The translations under genes and the position numbers were made by a program. Below, piece by piece: positions 49,101 to 61,100 of a stretch of 64,000 nucleotides of DNA. Position 1 is the first letter of the stretch. Every line of letters starts with the position of its first letter. This DNA is from Gordionus sp. m RMFG-2023 (taxonomy: Eukaryota; Nematomorpha; Gordioida; Chordodea; Parachordodidae): positions 34,298,730-34,362,729 of the forward strand of contig NC_088778.1 in the NCBI RefSeq assembly GCF_954871325.1, read 5' to 3'. The notes under the pieces are model-generated. The model had not been told where the DNA came from. It did no database searches and saw only the letters and a list, made by a program, of their open reading frames with translations.

Positions 49101-52100
49101 ACATTCATATCATAGACAGGAGCTTGGTTTCACTATTATTTATATATGTTTTTTTTAATATATTGGTTTTATTAGGTTAATTATTTATTATCTCATGAAT
49201 CCACTTGGAATGTATACTCGAATATGATCGATCTTTATTATATCCTCATTTCCTTGGGTGCCAAATATGATTTTTTTTTTGTTCAAAAATTTAACTTAAA
49301 ATATAGCCTAGGAGAACAACCTAAGACGAAGTTATGCGCGTTAATTTTATTACATTAAACATCTGTTTCCCTGTTGTGAATTTATCAGAGACCTGCAGAG
49401 GTACCATTTTTTCGGCTCGGCCCAGCCCGGCCCGGATAAATTTAAAAAAATTAAAATAAGAGGCGGGTTTGCAGGTCTCTGACAAATAAACCATTGATAG
49501 CAGTTGAAACGACTAGAAATCAGTCTTATCATCTCTTACCAATATTTAAAATTTTCCGATTTATAATAATTTTAATAAATCGTCATTTTTAATATGTTAG
49601 TTTAAATTTTAATGTTAATAAACAATATCTGAATTATTTTAATTTAGATATATAAAATGTTTTTTTTTTATATTTGAATTCAAAAAGCTAATTATTAAAT
49701 ACGAAGAAGAAAATCAAATAATTTTTATTTTAAAAAAAAGATAGAAAAAAATTTAAAAAATCGCCATTGTAATAAATTTGATTTTAATCTCGCTAAAAAC
49801 TAAACCGAATTATTTCCCCGATATTATTAATATCTATATTTCAAATTCAATAATTTCATTTATTTAACAAAATATTGTTATATAGCTCCAAGAATACTTT
49901 GACATCAAAAACATCAACGTAAGTACTTATATAGATATTGATATATATACACACACACACTGATACCAATTTATAATATTTTTACCCCCCCCCCCTTATT
50001 CTCGTTTTGCTTATTTACTCGCCTTACTCTCTACCTCGAATTACCGAGGTTGCTGGGGTAAAATGGAACATCCTTATTTTTTAGTACGTTCGTTAAACTT
50101 TCAAGTGGAGTTTGACCGATGATCACTCATTTTAAGTAAGTAATTACCAGACACAAATGGGGTAGGTGAGGCTGACCGATTCGATCCGTAATTTGGGTTG
50201 GTTATAATGTTTGGTAAAACACCAGAGGTCTTGTTTTATCGCTAAACCCTAACCCTAAGAAATGATACTTTCCTCAACCCTTGACCCTTGATAGGGGTCT
50301 TGTTTTATCGCTAACCCCAACCCTAAGAAATGACACTTTCCTCAACCATTAACCCTTGATAGGGGTCTTGTTTTATCGCTAACCCTTACCCTAACCTATA
50401 TCGCTTTCGTTTCCAATCGTGAGGGTGAACGTTTTAGTTGAGATTTTTGAACAGATATGCTAATTTTGTGATCCGTTCATATTTTCCGAATCGATGGATC
50501 GATCCCGATTTTCCTACTTGTACATATTTTTATTATTTAAAAAAATATTTCGCCCCCCTTCCATCCGATTACCCTCGCCAGGAAACCAAAAAAACTCACC
50601 ATCACCACAAACATCACAAAAAGCATAAGCCCACTACTCTAGTGAACGGACTTCAATCTTCTCTCCATAACGAGAACTCCTCATCCCAGACGGGATTGGA
50701 CACCCTTGATTCCATTTCGGAAACCTCTAGCGTTAGCTCTTCCAATAAAACGAGTAACGCGCATGCTCAATTTCATACTATATTAATTTAAGTTCTTCTT
50801 TACGATTGGGTATTGGCGTCTACTCTAATTATACCTACAAAAATACGAGTCGAATATTTGCATTATTCTTCACTTCACATTTTTCTAATCGAATATTTCT
50901 ATATTCGTAATCGTACGAATAATAAAAACGATATTCGATTTTATTCACCCAATATTTGATTCGTGTTGAATATTTGATTTCGATTAGAAAATTATATTGT
51001 TTAAAAATATTTTCAAAAATGGATTATTAAAATTTAGAAAGTGATTTAATAGAGATCGAATAAACGTAAGAATAAGTAAAAAGCTCCTCAAGGAACATGT
51101 GTTTAATAATTGAATAATTTTGAATACCTGCAAACTTGATCATTGCTTTCGTTACCTAAATAATTACCACTATAATTATGTTTTTATCACACAGATCGTT
51201 CCAACAGTTTAGATCCAAACTCAGTTGCTACATTAACATCCAGTTTTAAGCCACTGCTTGAAAAATCGCTCCGCCTATCTTCCGTCGACTCCCTCGAATC
51301 GATCCCCTCCCAACACAAAAACCCGGAGAAGGGCGTAAAAATTAACGGAAAGCGTATTCCAATGGCGTCACATGGTATAATGCCCAAAAATTTCGTCAAA
51401 TCAGAAAAAATTGCCCAAAAATCCGAGGCCAAAAAGAACGAAAAAAGGGTATGCAAAAGATACAAATTGGTCGAGCCACCAGTCGGTGAGAGTGGTCGTA
51501 GCGATAGGAATAAAACCAGAAAAATGGCCAGAACTAGAAAAATAGGGAAGAATTCGGCTCAAAAAAGACCCACGGTATACAGCAGCGATTCATCCTGGGA
51601 CAACTCTGACACGCTGGTTCAAGCAGACCCCAGGTTTCCCAAAATTTTTGATTTCACCTTTTTTTAAATTTAATTTTTTATGTGTGAAAGGATAATAACA
51701 TTTATTTTCTCTATCTTCAACAGTGACTCTCTTTCTCACTCCTCACCCGTTTCCTTTATCGAAAGGGATTCCAACAGTAGGGACAGTTTACCGCTCTTCA
51801 ATTCTCCCAAACCAACGCTCAATAGCTTTGATCCTTCTTACCGTAAGATTGATGTGGTTGCTTCCACCATTGCTACCACTCGCAATCCTAAAATCAAGGA
51901 AACGAGTGGCAGAACCAGTGAAAATAGGGAGGAGATGGAGATACAAGACATGGAGATCGAAGAAGAGTTCGAGCCCGTAACTCCAACTATTCCCACTGAC
52001 GCTGTTGATATCGAAGATTTATCCGTTAACACACCGTTAAAAGTGGTCTCGGGCATGAATGGACTCGTAGACGTAGAAAAGGTTTTCAAACTGCTCATTT

Positions 52101-55100
52101 TTTATCTTAAAAAAGTAGTCTTCAGCAGTAAAGCTTATTGTGGTTATAACTGGACTTGTGGGAATAGCTTAGTAAAATAAACTTGGAGTTGGGGGGGGGG
52201 GGGAGGTAAGTAAAATTCTTGAATGGCATCCTAATTTAAACAAATTAAATGAACTATAAATAATATATAGATGCCACCTAAATCGACATGCTCCCCAACC
52301 ACGCACCTGGCGTCGTCCATTCCATACTTTATAGAGGGAACCAAAGTCATCATCGAAAACGACGGCCCCTGCAAAGCCAAAATCAGCAAGGTCCACCTCA
52401 ACCTTAAAATTAAGGTATAATATTTTAAAAGGGGGCAGTTACGGACCCATCAATCAAAATTTGTCATTATAAAAAGAATTATTTATATGCAAAAAAAATA
52501 ATAACCAACTGTAAACTATGTTGAACAGAGCAAGAAAATGGATGTTCCGTTTTTCGTTAGCTAAGACTATTATTTGGTGCATTAAAAACTGTATTTTTCT
52601 ATAATACCCTAAAGGTTAATCATTTAAAATAGTTAAAATATAGGCAATATTTCGTCGGTCTAGAATTGGAGTGCTCCCACTCGACATTTTCAAAATTTTT
52701 GAGTTGGAAGTGAATAACAACTTATTTTTATTCTCGATATATATATATATATATAAATATCAATTTTTTTGCCAAAGATATAGCCTTCTGACAAAATTGA
52801 TCAATAAGGCTTTTCCTCTTATAAGATTTTAATGTTGATTTATCTCATTTTAAACATTTGCGCAAGTGGATCACTCCAATTCTAGGCCGACGATTTATGG
52901 CCGAACATGACTCGTTAAATTTATTTAAAATTCTCTTCTCGTTACAAATTTTTTGAAAATATTGGCCCAATCCAATATTTATATCGGCATGACTGGCCAT
53001 AATTTAAAATAATGGTCTATGTTGTAATTGTACTGTATGGAAAAGGAACGGTGAAAATCGATATGTATAGTCTATGCCAGATAGATTTTTTTTGTTCTTC
53101 ATTATTTGACTCGTTTTTTTAAAAATAGATTAGGCTGAAGGACAACAAATTCTTATCTCTCAATCAAGATCAGATCAACGGCCCACTAGAAGTAACATTT
53201 TTCTAATCTCGTTTTAATTTTGTTCAAAAAATTTATTTTTTTATCAACTCTCAATGACGCAAAAACTTAATTATGTATAAATTTTTTACTTTAATATTTC
53301 AAGATCGGAGGTTTGGTGGAAGTTATAAGAAACGATGACTTCTTTTCCCGGAAGGGAACGGTCGAAAAGATTTCCGATCACAGTGATTACACTATAGGTA
53401 GTTAGTTAGCCATAATCATCATTTTCATTCATTTCATTTCAATTCCACTTTTTTCTTATTTACATTTTATGAAAAAGCCTAATAATAAATAAAATGGTTT
53501 TTTTTTTGAATATTCTTACGCTCGTTTAGAATTGGCAGACGGGAGAGACAAGAAGGTGGTGAAGCGAAGCGCTATCAAGACCGTCGTTGAGATGGGCCTG
53601 AGAAATTATTCCAAACAAAACAGGAAGTACCCTGACACGGTAAAAAAAACGAAAGGCCACAATTTTAAAAATAAATAAAATGTGAAAAAAGAAATGTATG
53701 AAAATTAAGAATTGTTTATTTTTTTAAAAAACAAACATATCTCAAGAAAAAGGGCCCTTCGTCCCCTCTCCTTCCCTCCTTTCTATTTACCCGCGCAACC
53801 GAAGGCGTCACCGCTTTGCCCGATCCTGACGCAAGTCGAACTCACTCGATCTATCACCCAAATAATAATCACGTAACCGAAGACCATTTCTCCGATTTCG
53901 AGGCCACCACCGGTTCATTGTTGGAAGAAACTACAAACGCTACCACGCGCCAATCAAACACGGTCCTCGCCAAGAAAGGCAAGAAAAGGAAAGGAGGTAA
54001 AGAATTAAATCTAGAATATTCCATTCTATATATATATATGCTTGCCACTATTTGATTCCACCTTTATTTCCGTCTCTTGGCTGAAGCGACAGAGATGATT
54101 CGGAACTTTGGAATAATATCCTCTGTCCTACATCTGCATTAGAGCACGGGGTGACCTGACAAAAAGATTTTCTGGCTGGTCTGAATCGGAAAAATTTGTT
54201 GAAAAATATTTTTATCGGCTTTTTAAAAATTATATCTCTTTCCTTCATAGTTTATTCAGGACTGGGCAACCATTTATTTGTCAGACAGGTTCATGCCTCC
54301 TTACCTCGTTTATATATGCCACGAAAAAAAAAGATATTTCCTTTTTTCCTAAGACCATTTCTTCCACCTTAATTTTGCACTTTTCTTTAAAATCTAATTG
54401 TTCAATGGCATGTGAATTCTCTCCAATAATTAGTTATGTAGTGATTTAAAAAAAAGGAACATCAATTTATCTTTCGAATGAGATTTGTTGGAAGATAAAT
54501 TTTGAAAACTGAGGAAATCTCAAATATACCTTACTTTCTTCAAATATTAATTCACACAAATTCCTTTAAACGTGATACAAAAACTTGTGCCAGACTTTCA
54601 ATCCTCCCTAGATCTTCTCCACGAGCATACACTTAATTCCGTCAGACTCGAGGCATCGTCCTCTAATTCCACAAGGGACATTTGCGACAACATTATCAGC
54701 GATCACCAGAGCCAAAAAATCTGCCCTAAACCTGACAACGTTTGTCTCGTCCAACCAATTTCGGGAAACGTAGATGATGGTAGCGTGTTTAAGGTGGTTA
54801 AGCCAGCCGGAATGGATGGAGAACAGTTCAGGGTGATCAAAGAAGCAATGGGTTAGAGTTTATATAATTATATTATTACCAACTATCTTATTGCATTTTT
54901 TTTTTATAATTCGCTTATTAGATGAAATTGAGAAAGATAAATTATAAATATATTTTTAAGTGTTTCAAAATTTCGTTAAAATAATTTTTTGTCCCAATTT
55001 TGCATCCATAAAAGGGTACGTTTTTGCCAAGTAGTTAAAAAAGGCACATATGCCTATTTTATATTTACTATTTATTTTCACGTGAAACACTTTTCAGGAC

Positions 55101-58100
55101 TCTATTTATCTCCTAAAAGACACGTGTTTTTGATTTAACCTTCACAATTAAATATATAGTAAATACGTTTTTATAAAATTTCGTCATATTTATTATTAAT
55201 ACTTAAGTAAAAAAAAATGAAAAAAAAGAGAAACGAATAGAAAATTTTTAGTATTTCAAAATACTATTTTTAAAGAAAAAAATATTCACATTTTGGGTTG
55301 TCTATAAAAGTCATATTATATATCTTTTAACGTTTCAGATTTGTGCCATATCTAATAGGGTAGGGCAGTATTTTTTTGATACCTTTATAAAAAAATTTAC
55401 CATGTCTTCATCTTCTCGTCACATATTATTCTTTGATTTTCCAGCTTCTCACCTCAAAAAAAAGTTTTTCATTTGTAAGTTTTTATTCTTTATTTGATTA
55501 TGTTTTATTTGTTTTTTTTGGAATTAATTTATTGTTATTAACAAAAGATGAAATGGGAGCTAATATTATATAATATTTTATTAGATATTAAATAAGCTTG
55601 ATTTAAATGAAGGGCTTATTATATTAATAAAAGATTTATTTTTAAAAGAAATTTTTTTTGTATCTAAAAATGCTGCGTAAAATTTTAGATTCCCATAAAT
55701 AAGACGTGAAGGGATTTTTGTCCTAAATAAAATGCCAGAATGTTGATGCGCATGCACATATTTGCAAAGACCAATCATATCTGTTTATATTGTTTTTATT
55801 TAGTCAAATGCATTTATTAGTGCATTTTTTTAGCGAGATTTCCAATTTATAAGAAAGGGGACTTATTACAAATACCTTCAAAAAAATCGCACTTGAACCA
55901 TTTTTTAACAGAGCCCTTGTTCCTGAATTTGGTGAATGAAGACTCCCACACCACTAATAGGGCACATTGGTTGATTACTACTTTATAATATATACGATTA
56001 AATGATTTTTTTTAAATTGCAGAAACCTTGTTCCAAGATTGGTTCTCCCTCTACGGCACTTTGTCCCGCGCAATCAAAAACAACAACGATAGCGGACTCA
56101 TGGAAAAATTTGCCGATCAAATCTCCTCCCAAACCGCCAAAAATCAGGGTCTCTACAACAAAATAGTCGGAGCGGAGCAGGCAAAAAGGGAAATGGTCGC
56201 TGAAATCAGCAAATTGCTTCAGGTTTGCTAACATTTATTTTACCATGTGATCAATCGATCCATCTATGGCATGGCCTATTTAAGATGGGATAGTTATGGG
56301 ACCGAGAACCGCGTCAGCTGTGATATTTTTCCTTAATTTTATGATTTAAGCTGATTGTAATATCACGGTTATGTCAAAATTACTTAAGGTCTTGTAAACC
56401 TTATCATAGAAATATTATATGCTGTGTATTATCAAGAAGTAGAATCCCTCCAGTAAATAGTCAAATTTTAAGCGCGAATTAGGCTTGTGGTATTGGTTCA
56501 TAAAATTTCTTAGAAAAATTAAAGTTACTTATAAAAAGATAATGACCAGACATTTCGGTTAGATAGTTATGAAGGTGCTATCATCACATAATGTAAGGCA
56601 TAATTTTGGATATAATTTTTTTTGCTAATTTTTATTTAATAGGAGGGGAATAGAGGTAAAATTTTAGAAGAACCTGTTTAATATTACTAATATACCCTGT
56701 GATACGGTATGTGATGGTTTAGATTTTTTCAGTATCAAACACAGGCATTGAAAGTTTGTACGTATTTTTCTTCTTTCTTAAAAAAATAATAAATCAAATA
56801 TTACTACCCTAGTTCAAGATGAACAAACTAGACTCATCCATAACGAAGCCCATGAATTTGTCACACTTTGCCAAAAACGTGGTGAATCTGCAGCACAATC
56901 TCAAATCATCCATAGTTCGAGCCGACACCGAAATCGATTACTTGACCACAAAAAATCGGGAGTTGAAGGATCGGATCGGCGAATTTTCTCGGCTCATGGC
57001 CCCCTTTTCATCTTCCTCTTCCACCTTCTGCAATTTACCCCTCACCGCTCTAGCCTCGTTTAATAGTTCCACTGCGAGTAGCTTCGTTCCTCAAAATGGT
57101 TCAAACGTATTCATCCCACCACCCCAGGCGCCACCTATGTTGAACCTCCTAACCAATTTTTCGACGCTCCTTCCACTTTCAGCCAATTCCCAATCGCCTT
57201 CGTTCACCAACAATGCCAACGTCATTTCTAATTCCAATGCGATGAAAGGGGCAGCGGCCAACATGTTACTCCTTAATTTCAACGGTTTAGATAATACCAA
57301 CAATCTAAGTAACCTGAGTAACGCCTACTTGAACCCCCTATACCACCCGCTTAACCTCCTGAACCCGAATAACTCGGCCGGTCTTGATAAAATCAATGAC
57401 AACAAAAAGACACTCTTGTTCACCAAACTCATGCAAGAGCTGGAACGTCAAAAACCCTCATTTCCGCTTCTCAATAATTCTAGCACTTCATCGTCCAGCG
57501 GAAATGTGATAGGAACCTTTCAAGGAAGTCTCCCTAATTTTTCTAACAATGGCAGCCTCTCGGATTTGGTCGACCAGGGTGCGTGCGCATCTTACGTGCG
57601 AAACGTGATAGCGAAAGCTATGATTGAGAGCCACTTGGCCAATTCCTTGCCCATGGCTAACGGCACCCTTAGATGTCAGGCTCAGAATGCCGAAAACTTA
57701 GTCATCAACCATAGCTCTCAAAATGGTAATTTTTAATCATTTTTTTTAAATATGATAAAGGTAATTCCATATCAAATCAACCAATCATTTGGCCGATTTT
57801 TTTTTTTTAGAAATTAATGAAACATGGTGTGTTGGTTATATACGTTTTGAAAGTTATGTAAATCAATTATTCCTTAACTATTTACAGCACTCGGCGACAT
57901 CGATAAAGAAGTCAGCGTCAAAACGAATAACTGCGAGATTTCCGAGTCCACATCTCCTAATATTTCTAACAACCATAAAACCGCTCAAACATCTTGTCAG
58001 GAATCTTTCGAGCAGAACGATTCCAATTTGGCTGGAGCGAAAGTGAGCCTCAGTGTTAACAAATCCAGATCGACTACATGCCTATTTCCCAAGCAATTGC

Positions 58101-61100
58101 CGGCTACCCTGAAATTCAGCAATGGGCAAAATGGCTCCGGTAGTTATAATAGCAATAATCCCAACACTACATCTTCGAATTTTATCGACAATGGTACAGG
58201 AATTCAGGTTTTGCAAAATAAAATCTAAATAACTTTTTGATTCATTTTATGATACAAGAAAAATAAAGCGTGTTTTTTGTTTTTTTCAGGTATAATCATC
58301 ATTTTCTCGTCTCTGTGTAAATAATTTAGTAAAGCAGAATACTCTTCAACTCGGAACATTGTTTAGTTGTTTATATTCCAAGGAAATTTTAAAGTATTGG
58401 TTTCTTGGGTGCTACTATGTAGCGAATTTCGGTGTTCAATGTTGTACTTCCAACATGAAGTATGAGATTGATTTAATTGAATATGACGATCGACAATCCG
58501 TGAGGGCTATTTTGTAGGTATACCTCATCCTTCCCATAGGTGAAATAAAATGAGAATTATTTGTTCAATATTATCAAGTAGTTTTAATTTTGATTGACGT
58601 TCGCCTGTTAGGGTTTCCCTGTCTCCCCTACTTGTTACAAGTATTCGCCGAAATACATTTGTGGCAGAATCAAATTTCCTTAAAAAAACGCGCTTAAATT
58701 TGTTATTTTAAGTTTGAACAGTAAAAAATAATTTGGAAAGCCGTTTTTAAATTTGAAAACGATACTTTTAGAGTTCCTTTTTAATTTATCGGAAATTTCA
58801 CGTTGACGTTAACATATTTTTTTTAAGCGACATGTTCTCCCAAACATAGTTTCCTTTTCTGGATATTGATCAGATCCGGATGTTGGAAAAGGGACATTGT
58901 TACTAAAATGGGTTTTTAAAAATTTTTTTTTTAGCCAACGTTCAAATTAGCCGCTACTCCGATATCTTCGTCGCTCGTATCGGTATTGGAACCGGGCACT
59001 AGCGTAAACCTGAATGAGCACGAAATCGATAATTCGATATCCGATAACGGTACAGTGACTCAAGGTGCAATTCAATTTATTTTTATTTTTCATTATTAAA
59101 ATAATTACAAATAAAAATGATTGGGTGACCAGCATGTTGTACTACTGTTATTCCATTGTCAAATGAGCGAGAACGAATAAGATTTTCGGCGAATCCTCTT
59201 AAAAAATTTGGTAAGCAAAGAAAGGTGGTTAATATAACTAAGAAATAGCCAAAATATTTAGCCTCCTAACATTTATATTTTTTAGAGATATCAGAGTTTA
59301 AGCCTTTCATCCAATTAAACATTTCCTAAGAAACTACATAATTGTAAATAATAAATTTAAATGTAAAAATTTATGTATAGTGACATTTTATTTTTAGATT
59401 AATTTGAGGCTAAAATTTTGGCGACAATTTTATTAACTTTTACCAAATTTTTGAAAAAATCGAAGGGGGTCGCCTGACTTGTCATGAATATGACCGTAAG
59501 TTAAATTGTTTATTAATAATATTTTTAATTTTATGGTCCCGTCCCCTTCTCTTAGTCCTTCAAATGCCGACTCAAGTGACCTCGGCTTCTCAAGAAGATG
59601 GCCTCGAGGGTACTATCAACACTTCCTCCTTTAAGCATAGCAATATGACTAATTCCTTCGACAGCGGGAAATCGGTTATTTCCTTTGCTTCCAAAACCTG
59701 CTTAGCTTTCACCTTGAAGTCCGAAGAAAGAATTGCGGTTATGGGAAGTTCTAAGGTAACTTTATATTTTTAAGAAGTTTGCCTTGTGAGTAATAGTCTC
59801 AATTTTATAGATGACTTTTAATTTCGATTCTATTTTTTTTACCTGAAATAAGGAAACACTTTTAATTTTTAAATATTTCCCAGTGTAGAATTTAGGGATC
59901 TAGATTTTATATATTTCTAAATATATATTTGAACTATATTTTATGGTAAATTGAAAAATAAGGTATCACTTAGTAAATTAGGCATATAGCGTTTTTCGCG
60001 AAATAAAGCCAAAAAGTTACCAAATAAATCTAATATAAGATGTTAATTAATTTTTTGAATAATAGATTGATATTGTCAATGTAAATTATTGCTCTTGGAT
60101 TGATTTATCAGCTTTTGTTTTAAAAACCAAGAAAATATTGGCATTGTTCCAGCCCTGACAGTCTTTGCAATTCTACCTAATAACCAAAAATGGTCAATAT
60201 TTTAAAAAAATTGGTCTACATATGATTTGAGTGGTTTTTGCTGCTTGCGGGGAATTGGAAATTAATTTGACATATAAAAAAAGAATTGATACCATCAATA
60301 TTTTTTTTCTTCCATTTAGGACACCGTTATGGAAACCACATCTTCAGACATCTCATTAAACGAGGAAATGAGGTATGAATAATTTTGTTATTTCTGGAAA
60401 CTTTAAAACTTAAGGTCCTTTTATAAAAACTTTTTATCAACAATGTATGCTCACAGCAAAAATAACATTGAACTTAACTATGAAAGTGCTGATTTTTGAA
60501 TTAATATTGGCTCATAAAATGTTATTAACCGTTTTAATAGAGCTGCACCGATCCGTTCCAATATTTATCCTAAACAGCCTTTTATAATCATTTTATTTAA
60601 TAAAGAGGATGGAATAATAAAAATCTGTTATATTATTTTTTTTTAAAACGTTTTTAACCAAAATATTCACTTATCCCCACTTTTGAAATTAATCCTGGTG
60701 CGACCTGACTAAACAGCTGTTTAGCTTAAAGTATCAAGATTGAGTCACACCGGGACAAAGCCTCGGAGCTTTTTTTTTAAAAATTATAATAAAAATATGT
60801 CTTACCTGAAAGTAAATTTTTAAAGTTTTGTATTTATAAGATGTAGAGTAAATAATGTCTTATTTTATTTTATAAACTTTCCTTCCTCCACAATTTCTTT
60901 ATGAGTTATGAAGATTTATTACGGGAAAGGGAAAGTTGGTTCAAAAATGTAAATCGGTATCTAAATTTTCAAAGAATATCGTCCGATCCTATATTTTGTT
61001 TAAAAGTCCGATATCGGCGCCTATCCAATTACTGATTTTGGCATCCCCCTCCTTTAGACTCTGGCATATTTTCCATATCGGTGCAGCCCTATACCTAATA

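Larger units (their letters stand above)
40108..49918 (+). other. DOT1L: DOT1L catalytic-domain exons
   Basis: Nine exons cover the methyltransferase fold. The first visible exon starts RWVCKEYSVLK, matching human RWVCEEIPDLK. The second (DMQALCARFNHVI) matches ESMQRLCDKYNRAI, and the third (SKGTS) matches WKGTT. The Rossmann part follows: YGETSYEQV, FIDLGSGIGHIVLQVAA, VGIEKES, MKWFGKK, NGDFL, FVNNFAF, RIVSTYPF, SWTQSPVPYYIHIIDRSL. SAM-binding and lysine-channel residues (DLGSG, Glu144, Asp180, Asn200, Trp262, Tyr269/270) are all present, so the enzyme should be active. The last exon in the block (49886-49918) is a 33-base micro-exon encoding LQEYFDIKNIN, matching human ILENYFSSLKNPK. Confidence 0.92.

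Noticed and set aside
51838-52098. 86-codon minus-strand Ser-rich frame
   Set aside because: Antisense to a DOT1L linker exon.
52271-53639. A separate ARID4 gene
   Set aside because: Only the Tudor part is present, no chromo-barrel or ARID domain follows, and the exons join in phase to DOT1L exons on both sides with the DOT1L coiled coil downstream. Kept only as an alternative transcript idea.
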